This document shows, piece after piece, positions 51,566 to 61,344 of a DNA stretch of 64,000 nucleotides. The position numbers and the translations under genes were made by a program. The DNA is taken from positions 279,392,850 through 279,456,849 of the forward strand of contig CM022303.1 of assembly GCA_011799875.1 (NCBI GenBank). The letters run 5' to 3'. Each line of letters opens with the position of its first letter. The first letter of the stretch is position 1. The stretch comes from Thinopyrum elongatum (taxonomy: Eukaryota; Streptophyta; Magnoliopsida; Poales; Poaceae). The notes beneath the pieces were generated by a model, which worked only from the letters and a program-made list of their open reading frames with translations, ran no database searches and was not told the origin of the DNA.

Positions 51566-54500
51566 TTAGTTGTCTTGGTCTTGGCGTGTTAAGGCGTCTG
51601 GGTCATCCTGCGCCAGTTCTTCTTCTTCTATCGTCTGGAAGTTAGGCGATGACCAATCGATGCCAGTCAAGGCTTGAAACTCAGCTTCATCATCGATAAG
51701 TTCAGACGGATCAATTTCAGGAGCAAAAGTATGCTTACGGATTGGAGGGATAAGATTCACAACTTCATAAGCCGGCGTTGGCATTTTTGAATTATCCGCT
51801 GCATAAGCCGCCTGATATCTCGATAGGTCTGTTTCTTCGGCGAGTTTACTCGCCAGCGAACGCATCTCTTTCACACAAGCAGCAAAGTCTTTCTTATCAA
51901 AGGGAGACCCGTCCTCTTTGAAACTGGGGCAGCCAGTAGCTAGCTCGGCCGGGTCTAATTCTGATTGCCATGCCTTCGCCCGGCTCAAGGCCGTAATAGC
52001 ACCGGTTCTAGCAGCCGACCGCTTGATTTCTTCAATTCTTGCGGGCAGGATAGAGAGCTTGGTTAAAACATCACTGATAAGAGACGGTGCTTGTTTGGTT
52101 TGCGAGATGGTAGCTATGGTGCGTTGAGCGCCTGTATATAATTGCTCCACTAGTGTGTAAACCGCCTTGAGTTTTATCAGCATATCCTGGCCAAGATTGG
52201 TACTCCTGGGGCCTATACAACATAATACGCAGTCAAGTCACCAGGCGGCTTACAAAATGGAGCCTTGGAATTGATTACAGTATCTAAGTATTACTTACCA
52301 AAAATAGCGGCAGTCATCTACGTAATATGATGTTTTAAGCCGGAAAGTTCTGCAGTGACCTCTTGCAAAGAGGCTTCAGCGTTTTCTGCTCTCTGCACCA
52401 AGGCAGTCTTTTCTTCAGCCCAGGCGGCTCTCTCTGCATTAAACCCCATTTTAAGCTTTTTCGTTTCATCCAAGCTAAATTTGAACTTGGAGTCAGCTTT
52501 CCGGGTCTCAGCTTCTTGCAGTTCAAGTCGGGTTTTTAAATTGGCCAATTGAGATTGAAATTGAGTTGAGGCCTCCTGTAAGCAAGAGGTTGAACAATTA
52601 TCAACAGTTATGTCATAGTATAAATACAGAAAAAAAGTCCCAAGCCCTTTGCAAGCAATAGACTTGGCACTTGGGGGCTAATGGGTGCAGAAAGTTTCTT
52701 TTATAAGGCAGTGACAGATAAACCCGGTTCATCTTTTTCAAAGATAACCCGGCCTATGAGGGCTATGAGGTGAGATTTTATTCAGAAAATAATTTAACCG
52801 ATCCGACTCATCTTTTTTCAAGACAAGCCGGTTCATGGGGGCTATGGCTTGAAGTTATTTCTATGATATAATGGTTGAAGTCTTTGCCAGAGTCAATACA
52901 ATTTGTCCTATGACTAAGACTTGGGGGCTGGAGAAATATATCTTACACAGACGAAGCAGAAGTTTGTACCTCATATTTTTGATGCATTTGTTTGACCATA
53001 TCAATCTCAAGATCACGGCTAGTGTGCACTTGACTGAGGTAGCCGGAGAATACTTCACTGATGCTCAGATGAGAATAATTGGCCATGTCAAACTTGACCT
53101 TGCGCTTTTCAACCAATTCTTCCTTGGCAGAGTGTTTCGCCAGGATAGTGGGATTCCCCAGCTCTTGGAAGCTAGTGCCGGTGATCAGAACATCTTCAGT
53201 ATTTTGTTCTGAAGGCTTGATTGGGCTTGGTGGTTTAGCACCCAAAGGGTCAATATTCATATGATCGGTGGAGGCGCAAGGGTTCTCTGGTGGCGGGTCA
53301 TCAGCAAGTTCCTCCGGGTGTTGCACGGAGGCTTCAGATACTGGTGCTTGTTTTTCTGGTTCATGGGCTTTTGGATCTTCGACCGGTTTATTTGTTCTCG
53401 CCTTCTTGCTAGGCTTTGCCATCCCACTGAGAAAGGGTTGAAGAGGTCAGTATATGTATAGAAATGCGAGAGTAGCAGACAAAAAGTCATTACCCAGGGG
53501 CAGTTTTGAAAGCCGGCAGCTGGGTCTGAGATGAGTCGCCAGAGGAAGAATGAGAAGTCCCCTGATAATTCGAGTCAGAAAGATTAAGTGGTTGGCGAAT
53601 AAGACCCGCCTTTGGATAGAAAGAGTTTGAATTCTGAAGCACCTCTTTGCGGTGCTTGCGTGGGGCTGGTGTATTGGGTAACCCGGAGGATAGCTCTCCG
53701 CCTCCACTAGTCCGAGTTCTGCACCGGTTCTCATGCTGTTGTTGCTTCAAAATAAAGTTGGGATCCAAGTAAGCTAAGGGGTGAGAAAACCTTATTTTCT
53801 GGGTTACTTGTCGAATTTTCTGTCTTGGCAAAGGCTCTGAGTTGGAGGAAATAATAGTTACCTCTTCATCACCCGCCTGGCTGGTTTCTGCGTCGTCCTA
53901 ATAGCAATCAGTGTCAGTAAGATAATTGAAAAAAAAGAGCCAAGGGAATCAAGGTCTACCTCCGACTCAACATCCTCCTCCAAATTAAACAGTTCTGAGG
54001 CGTTTGATTTCTTCTTATTCCTCTTAAGGAATTTAGTTTTAGCCCTGGCTTTCTTGGCCGCTTTCTCGTCATACTTCTTGTTCCAAAAGGCAGTTGCAGC
54101 CTGTATAAGCCACAGAAAGGTAAGAGATATGTAGATCATATAAACAGTGAAGCAAAATAAATGGATTGGAGAACTTACATCTGGTGGCAGGTTAAGTTTG
54201 CAAAAGGGGTTCAACCCCACTTTGCTGTAGCTCTCTAAGCTTTCCCCTAGAAGGGTCTTGGTCATGTCATTGATTGCTTTATCAGACAAACGTACTTGGC
54301 AGTGGCGCAGTGGATCTTTGACATCACCAGTATATGTGCACATTAAACCGGGCCGGCAGCTTAAAGGTATAATCCTCCAAGCTACCCAACAACGGACCAG
54401 ATCGACACCAGTCAACCCATTGGCCATCAACGCTCTAACTTCTGAAAAGGTAGGCATATATTTGGCTCGTTCAGCGGTGGTAAGCCAATCCGGAAGAGGG

Positions 54501-55068
54501 TGCTTTGGGCTGAGCCGATGGTCACGATAACCCGGTAGGGGATTTTCCTCGGCTGGAGATGTGTCTTGGCAATAGAACCAAGTTTGATTCCAGTCCTGAG
54601 GATGACTTGGAAGCATAGCAGAAGGAAAACGGCGTCTCCTCGTCGTTGAATCGAGACTCCCCCAAGCTCTAAGCTGGGCCCGTCAGTGAACTCATTCTGG
54701 CGGTTTAAATAAAAATATTCTCTGAAGAGTTCGACGCTGGGTTCTTCTTGAAGATACACTTCGCAGAATACTTGGAAATTGTAGATATTTGAAACAGAAT
54801 TGGGTCCGATGTCTTGAGGATGGAGTTGAAAGAAATGCAGAACATCGCAGAAGAATTTTGACCCGGGCGGTGAGAAGCCCCGGTTTATGTGATCAGTAAA
54901 AACAATAACCTCATTATCCCGCAGCTGAGGTCTGACTTCATCTGGGTCTGGAACATGCCAGTGGATGACATTTTTTGCTTACAAGATGCCTGTTTTGACA
55001 TATTCGTCAAGCATTTCTTCTGTGACGATAGAAGGGACCCAGTCGCATGAAGTAACGGTCTTAGTCAT
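51566..55068 (-). pseudogene. Six-exon antisense gene of element 3 (PF04195-like domain plus coiled coil)
   Basis: Coding exons on the minus strand are 55068-54179, 54100-53960, 53897-53494, 53426-52970, 52575-52322 and 52205-51566. All introns are GT-AG, and phases agree from exon 2 to the stop, about 930 codons in all. A non-coding first exon and a 492-base leader intron precede the ATG (MTKTVTSCDWVPS). Exon 1 has the PF04195-like pattern (VIVFTDHINRGFSPP, CEVYLQEEP), TAA at 54979-54981, and a 1-base deletion in a T run near 54630. Exons 2-6 are open. Exon 5 is coiled coil. Exon 6 has RIEEIKRSAARTGAITALSRAKAW, matching RIDAIKRSTCIEGARMAFAR of element A. Function is unknown. Confidence 0.8.
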
Positions 55069-55084
55069 GATTGCGGTGCACGGC

Positions 55085-55576
55085 CTAAAAGAGATGATGT
55101 AGAACAGGATTAAACCAGTAAGGTATAGCCGGGTTAAATCAACATTGAATTGACAGTTTAAAAAGGGATTCGGAGTTAAGCCGGCAGGCACATGGCAGAT
55201 TACAAGTTATTATTTAAACCGCCATGAAGGGCTAATGGCTATGGATCTAGAGCAGAGCTAAATTTTACTAAGTGCTGGAGAAAACAAGTTTCACAGATTG
55301 GCGCTATAATTTTGGATCTACAGCAGTTCAGAAAATAAAATAAATTCTAAACCTAAGGTGGCGGCAGCAGCAGAGCTCGTGTGCTTAGATGAGATCTTCT
55401 ACAGAGGGAATGTCTTCTGCTATTGAAAATGAATGCTAAAGCTACTACCGCGCGATTTCAGTACCATTTGCAGGTCAAACTAAGCAGTCTAGGGAGGAGA
55501 ATGAGGAACGGAGAAGAACACCGACGAACGGTGAAAACCCTAACGCAGATCTGCTACGAGAAAGGAGAGTACTTAC
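55085..55576 (-). other. Leader intron of the element 3 antisense gene
   Basis: The donor GTAAGTACTC begins at 55576. The acceptor CTCTTTTAG ends at 55085, 17 bases before the ATG. Confidence 0.6.
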
Positions 55577-55755
55577 TGATGCTGCTGGACAGCGACGGTG
55601 CGTCGCGGTGCTCTGATTCATTCAAGTTGATGCAGCGGCCGGAGTTGAGGCAGTTGACGAGGTCGACGGCGGCGGGGATCAGGCACGCGTGGGCGTTGCA
55701 AAGAGGAAGACGAAGACGAGGAGGCAAGGGGAAAAAATGAAAAGGACCCCTGCCC

Positions 55756-55764
55756 CTATTTATA
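55756..55764 (-). promoter_or_regulatory. TATA box of the element 3 antisense gene
   Basis: TATAAATAG on the minus strand (context CCTTATAAATAGGGG). It lies about 180 bases upstream of the leader-intron donor. Confidence 0.65.
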
Positions 55765-56019
55765 AGGAGATGGATAAAAGGCATGCGCGGGAATCGAGGA
55801 GGCCGAAAAAATCATTATGTGGCTATGCGGACGCCTCGATTTTTGGGAGGTCCATTAAAGGTAAAAGATCTATTGAGATGTTTCTGGGCTTCATGCGAAA
55901 TTAATGCGAGATGACGTCATGGCGGGTTATAGCAAGTTCATAAAAGTTGACGATGCAAAATTTGTTAAGTCAAGCACTGAAGATTGATGTGAACAAGTTC
56001 AAATCAATCTGGGGCCTAA
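55765..56019. other. Non-coding end of element 3 before the 3' LTR
   Basis: Upstream region of the antisense promoter. CTGGGGCCTAA just before the LTR is the probable polypurine tract. Confidence 0.55.
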
Positions 56020-56554
56020 TGTTGGGGATATAACTATTGGGTATGACCCGCCCAGGAGGGGCTGGGTCATGCCACTAGTGGCTCATGATGAGGAAGCCCA
56101 GGAAGATGTGAAGATGGCGGTCCATAGAGCAAGCTTATTGAAGGCCCAAGACCCGGGGGCGACTTAAGGCCCATGGGTATGAACCGCCATATGTTTAACT
56201 TATATAGTAAGGCAAGTTTAGTTGGTTACCGAGCCGGACACATAGTGTATGTGCCAGCCGGGACTCTGTAAGCCGCCGGGCATCAACCTGTGTATATAAA
56301 GGGGTGACCCGGCGGCGGGTTAACTCAAGGAACAACCAATCGAGAACTAGGTCAAGCGTATTCGCTCCCTGGTAATCGAAACCCAAACAATACAACCTAA
56401 AGCAAGAGTAGGCTTTTACCTCGTTGAGAGGGGCCGAACCTGGGTAAATTCTCTGTGTCCTTTATCCCGTTTAACCCCTTCAAGCTAACCTAGTTGCGAT
56501 GGCTCCACACCTAAGTCCTTTTGCTAGGGAATCTGCCGTGTTAAGTCCACGACA
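56020..56554 (+). repeat. 3' LTR of element 3
   Basis: 535 bp, with TATATAAAGG at 56293-56302 and the cross-family block at 56401-56448. It ends CACGACA. Confidence 0.93.
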
Positions 56555-56559
56555 GTACT

Positions 56560-56791
56560 GCACTATGCTTACCTAAAGCTTAAAATGCCGGGGCCCAATG
56601 GTGTTATCACCATCAATGGTAACACAGAGTGCTCCCTCCATATAGAGGAGCAAACAGCGGCCTACGCAGTCGACTCCCAGGCAGCCGAGGAAGCAGCTCG
56701 ACGATCTGCTCGATCGGATCTACCAGGTTCTTTGAAGCGCGTCCGCATCCTCACTCCGGCTCTGGGACGCAATCGCGTGAAACCTAAATAG
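56560..56791 (+). pseudogene. Protease end of element 4
   Basis: It resumes in phase after the GTACT duplication as HYAYLKLKMPGPNGVITING, matching HYAYFNLKMPGPRGVITING of element A. It ends at TAG 56789-56791. Confidence 0.85.
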
Positions 56792-58148
56792 GGATATGCG
56801 CTCCCTAGCTCCCACCTCATGGTAGAAGATTACGTACCTAGAGTACATAACTTTGCACTCAAAATTCCTTGGGAGCTCGGGGAGCATAAATGAGGAGCGT
56901 GTCATCTCAGCTTATCTGAACACACCCAACACCTGGCGATTTCTTCGGCACAATAAAGGCCAGCCAGGAAACACATTTTGACAGCGTCAGGCTGTCACTA
57001 CGGCCGTAGCCTTGTTTGCGGGCCCGCATCTAGGACGCCTCAAGCACAGCCTATGTGGAGTAGTAGGTCGTCTTCACACAACCTTGACATCGACAAGGTA
57101 GAGCTGGTCAACAGCCTGGAGGCGCAGACGTGCGACAAGGAAAATACATGGGTTAACCACCCAATTCAATAAAGCACTGTATCATAACTCCATTTTCTTT
57201 CCTTTTTTTACATACTCTCTATATCAATTATGGTTCTTCCATGTAAACAGCTCGACATGTATGATCGAGCCCCATGAATGATAAAACATACCTTTTTAGG
57301 TCCCAGTACAACTTTGAGTGTCGTTTTTCTTCTTTGGCCTTTCGCCTCATAGCAATACATATAGATGAGCTAAACTTTGAACCGGGGGCTTGGATTTAGA
57401 ACCAAGTCTATGATAAAATCCGAAAAACTGTTCGATGTCGTGGATATAGCATCATATGCATTAGCTTCGAATTGTGATTTTGGTCAATGATTGGGTTGCC
57501 CGGCTCCTGTGTTTACCTCCTACATTACGCTATGTTAGGCTAGGATCATAAAGGGAGAACCACTATGATTTTAGCTCGAATGGTCAAGTGCCTCAGTGAA
57601 GAAAGACGAAAATCGACTGTCACAATAAGCGCAAACTGGTTGGCAATCCGAAGACAGTGTCAAACTAAAAGCCCCTAGGGGTTATGCCATGATAAACAAA
57701 GGGTCCTTGTCACAAGGACCGCGGTGTTAAGCTAGGTGTACTTCGGTTGAGCCGATCACGACTTCACGGGGGGCTAGTTAAACTACCTCACCTATTGAGC
57801 TCCTATGACTATGTGAAAGTTATCAAGCCTTTATAGTCTGATTGCCTAGTTTCTCTAAACACGCCACTGCCTCTGGGCCCCGAGACGTCGGCTAAGGGTG
57901 TACGGTTTTAAAGAAACACCCCGTGCAGCATCTACACGGGGGCTGAAGCCGACGACTGGCCACTTTCAGATTCAAAAATAGTCGCAAAGGAACAGTAATA
58001 ACACATCGGATAAAAACAATCATTCAAGAAGATAACTTGTTATATACACATTCCTCCTCGGCATACCAAGGGAAAATCGGAACTTGAGTTCTGCCTTGCT
58101 ACATTTGACCTCGGTCACTCGAGCACCTTCATGCACCAGGGCCAGAAA
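56792..58148. other. Non-coding middle of element 4
   Basis: No RT, RNase H or integrase motif is found. From about 57180 it parallels the non-coding 20155-21411 stretch of element A in the element's own orientation. Confidence 0.6.
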
Positions 58149-58390
58149 CTATTTCGGAGTCCGGTATTTTCCTTTTGGAGGTCTGAAGGCGATTTCCAGC
58201 GACTTTATCTTTGGGAAATGCTCTATTGTAGATGCATACGCTCTTTCCACCCCCTCCAGACAGGCCGACCGCTTCCACTTTTCCACCTGGGGGCTGGTCT
58301 CCCGGAGCCGGCTCACCAGGCCGAAGAAGCTCATTGGCATCGGCTGGCCCGGCTAGAGGTTAACATAGATGTCCTACATCATCGGTCGGG
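58149..58390 (-). pseudogene. C-terminal fragment of the element 4 antisense gene
   Basis: On the minus strand it reads SFFGLVSRLRETSPQVEKWK, then RSACLEGVERAYAS, to a stop at 58149. It matches NSYFGLVQRLVDAVPRIDAIKRSTCIEGARMAFAR of element A's gene. A TAG near 58352 breaks it, and it is cut at 58390 by the LTR of element 5. The rest would lie beyond element 5. Confidence 0.7.
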
Positions 58391-59870
58391 TGATACGACT
58401 CCGTCGTATCTATAATTTTTTATTGTTTCATGCCAATATTATACAACTTTCATACACTTTTGGCAACATTTTATATTATTTTTTGGGACTAACATATTGA
58501 TCCAGTGCCTAGTGCCAGTTCATGTTTTTTGCATGTTTTTTGTTTCGCAGAATATCCATATCAAACAAAGTCCAAACGTGATAAAACTTTACGGAGATTT
58601 TTTTGGAATATATGTGAATTTTTGGATGAAGAATCAACGCAAGACGGTGCTCGAGGGGCCCACTAGGCACCAGGGTGTGCCAGGGGGTGCCCGGCGCGCC
58701 CTGATGGGTAGTGGGCACCTCGTAAGGCAGTTGCTGCCCTTCTTTCGCCACAAGAAAGATAATTTATGGATAAAAATCATGTTAATTTCATCCCAAATGG
58801 AGTCACGGATCTCCGTGAGTTTAAGAAACGGTGAAGGGCCAGAAAACAGGAACATGAAACAGAAGAGAATAGAGAGAGATCCAATCTAGGAGGGGCTCTC
58901 GTCCCTTCGCCGCCATGGAGGCCATGGACCAGAGGGGAAACCCTCCTCCCATCTAGGGGGGAGGCCAAGGAAGAAGAAGAAGGAGGGGGGCTCTCTCCCC
59001 CTCTCTCTCGGTGGCCCTGGAGTGCCGCCGGGGCGAGGATCATGACGGCGATCTACACCGACAACCTTGCTACCGTCAACACGAACCTTCTCCCCCTCTA
59101 TGCAGCGGTGTAACCTCTCTATTCCTGCTATAATTCTCTACTTAAACATGGTACTCAACACTATATATTATTATCCAATGATATGTGGTTATCCTATGAT
59201 GTTTGAGTAGATTTGTTTTGTCCTATGGGTTGATTGATGATCGTGATTGGTTTGAGTTGTATATTTTATTTTGGTGCTGTCCTATGGTGCCCTCCATGTC
59301 GCGCAAACATGAGGGATCCCTGCTGTAGGGTCTTGCAATACGTTCATGAATCTCTTATAGTGGGTGGCGAGAGTGACAGAAACTTATACCCTAGTAAGGG
59401 GGTTGTTGCGTATGGGAGTAAAGAGGACTTGATACTTAATGCTATGGTTGGGTTTTACCTTAATTATCTTTGGTAGTTGTGGATGCTTGCTACAGTTCCA
59501 ATCATAAGTGCATATGATCGAAGTACTAAAAGTATGTTAGCTCATGCCTCTCCCTCATATAATATTGCAAGAATGATTATCGGTCTAGTTATCAATTGCC
59601 TAGGGACGAATAACTTTCTTGTGTGACAAAAGCTTTCTACTAAACAACTAACTTTTATTATCTTGCCATTTATTCCTAGTTTTATTCTCGCAAAGTACTT
59701 CTAGTTTTATTCTTGTTCTAGGTAAAGCAAACATTAAGTGTGCATAGAGTTGTATTGGTGGTCGATAGAACTTGAGGGAATATTTGTTCTACCTTTATCT
59801 CCTCGTTGGGTTCGACACTCTTATTTATCGAAAAAGGCTACAAACGATCCCTTATACTTGTGGGTTATCA
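58391..59870 (+). repeat. 5' LTR of element 5
   Basis: 1,480 bp, with TG...CA ends. It is related to, but clearly different from, the LTR at 1-1310. Confidence 0.82.
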
Positions 59871-59881
59871 AGACCTTTTTC

Positions 59882-59899
59882 TAGCACCGTTGCCGGGGA
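59882..59899 (+). other. tRNA-Asp-type primer-binding site of element 5
   Basis: TAGCACCGTTGCCGGGGA is, with two changes, the complement of the 3' end of plant tRNA-Asp (CCCCGGCAACGGCGCCA). Confidence 0.75.
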
Positions 59900-59994
59900 G
59901 CTATAGCGTGGGGTGAATATTCTCGTGTGTGCTTGTTTGCTTTATCACTAAGTAGTTTTTATTTTCTATTCTAAGTTGTTCTCTATCTTTAGTT

Positions 59995-61344
59995 ATGGAT
60001 ATGGAACACGAAATCCCAAAAAAAAATAGTTGTACTTGCTACTCATGGAGATGGGGAACCTCCTAAAACCCTCGATGCTCGTTATGTGAAAAATATTAAA
60101 CACTACTTTGATAATCCTGAGAAAACCCCATTCAACTTGATAATGGGAGACACGTTGGATCAACGTGAATACTTTAGGGATTATCACTTGACTCAAAAAG
60201 GGAAACTCTTATGGGATCAAATTGATTATTTGCAATGGCATGCTTGGAATTTATGCTTGAGATATGATTATACTTGTTGCTCTAGGATGAAGGCTCCACA
60301 CCTTCCCTTTTCATGTGAATTTAATGATAATGAAACCTTGGCTTCTTATGCTAATGGTAGATATGATTACTATGATGTGGAATGAATAGAAGAATTTGTT
60401 GCTTTTAAGGGTGCTTATGAAATTGAATCTCTGTTTGAAAAGTATGAAGATTATGATGATGCTGTTTATAGACTTGAAAATTTTGCTATACTTAAATATT
60501 GCTATGAGAATTATAAATACAATGCCGATATTTATGAACTTATTAAGAAAGTCTCCACTGTCCAGGAAGAGACTAATATTTTGCAGGAAACTATGGAAGA
60601 AGAAATTGCTAAAATTGTGAGCTCATTAGATGAAAAAGATGAGGAGGAGAGCGAAGAACAAAAGGAGGAAGAGCGGATTGATCACCCATGCCCATCTTCT
60701 AATGAGAGTAACTCTTTATCCCATACATTGTTTAATTTCCCTTCGTGCTTACCGAAGGATGAATGTTATAATAATTGCTATGATCCCTTTGATTCATTTG
60801 AAATGTCCCTTTTTGATGAACTTGATGCTTGCTATGCTTGTGGACAAGATTCCAATTTGAATTATGCTTATGGAGATGAACTTGCTATAGTTCCTTATGT
60901 TAAGAATGAAATTGTTTCTATTGCACCCACACATGATAGTCCTATTATCTTTTTGAATTCTCCCAACTACACTATATCGAAGAAGTTTGCTCTTATTAAG
61001 GATTATATTGATGGGTTGCATTTTACTATTTCACATGATGATTTTGATGAATATAATATGCATGTGCTTGCTGCTCCTACTTGCAATTATTATGAGAGAG
61101 GAACTACATCTCCGCCTCTCTATGTTTCCAACACGATAAATTGCAAGAAATTGTTTATGCTATGTATTGGCCTTTACTTGATGTGCATGAATTGTTCTTT
61201 TATGACATGCCAATGCATAGGAAGAGAGTTAGATTTCGTCATTGCATGATATATGTTGCTTTGTGCTCACTACTAAATTATAAATCGTTGCTAATTAAAA
61301 TTGTCTTTGATATACCTTGGGATCTGGGTGGATCGATTACTTGA
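59995..61344 (+). pseudogene. Element 5 internal open frame, decayed
   Basis: ATG 59995 (MDMEHEIPKK) shifts at a nine-A run near 60020. The frame then runs from about 60040 (EKTPFNLIMGDTLDQREYF) to TGA 60383-60385, continues in the same frame to about 61140, shifts again, and ends at TGA 61342-61344 (FDIPWDLGGSIT). The middle is very acidic (EEEIAKIVSSLDEKDEEESEE) with many Cys, Tyr and Asn. I see no zinc knuckle, protease or RT motif. It is probably the family-specific protein of non-autonomous Sabrina/WHAM-type elements. Its role is not known to me. Confidence 0.6.

Larger units (their letters stand above)
29919..56554 (+). mobile_element. Element 3: Tat-lineage Ty3/gypsy retrotransposon with six-exon antisense gene
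   Basis: Flanked by GTACT (29914-29918 and 56555-56559). The LTRs are 29919-30452 (534 bp) and 56020-56554 (535 bp), with about 16 differences (3.0%). The primer site TTGGCGCCCACCATGGGGCC resembles a tRNA-Lys type. It carries gag, protease, RT, two RNase H regions and integrase in decayed frames, and a spliced gene on the minus strand. Without element 2 it is about 13.3 kb. It is a different family from element 1: gag is unrelated by eye, and RT is similar but distinct (YVDDIVV). It sits in the protease of element 4. Confidence 0.94.
26261..58390 (+). mobile_element. Element 4: Fatima-related retrotransposon, split by elements 3 and 5
   Basis: The 5' LTR is 26261-26741 (481 bp), followed by TTGGTGCTTTCATTGAGAG as in element A. 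A gag-protease frame runs to 29918, is interrupted by element 3, and resumes at 56560 in the same codon phase after GTACT. No pol follows. Non-coding sequence leads to the tail of a minus-strand antisense gene, cut at 58390 by element 5. The 3' LTR lies outside the window. The coding frame holds many stops and shifts, so this is the most decayed element here. Its sense proteins are clearly homologous to those of A. Confidence 0.85.

Noticed and set aside
52212..52214. Splice acceptor TATAG at 52214-52213 for exon 6 of element 3's antisense gene
   Set aside because: It gives the wrong phase. The acceptor seven bases further (CCCCAG) joins exon 5 to exon 6 in frame.
59882..59899. tRNA-like sequence after the LTR of element 5
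   Set aside because: Only the complement of a tRNA 3' end is present. It is a primer-binding site, not a tRNA gene.
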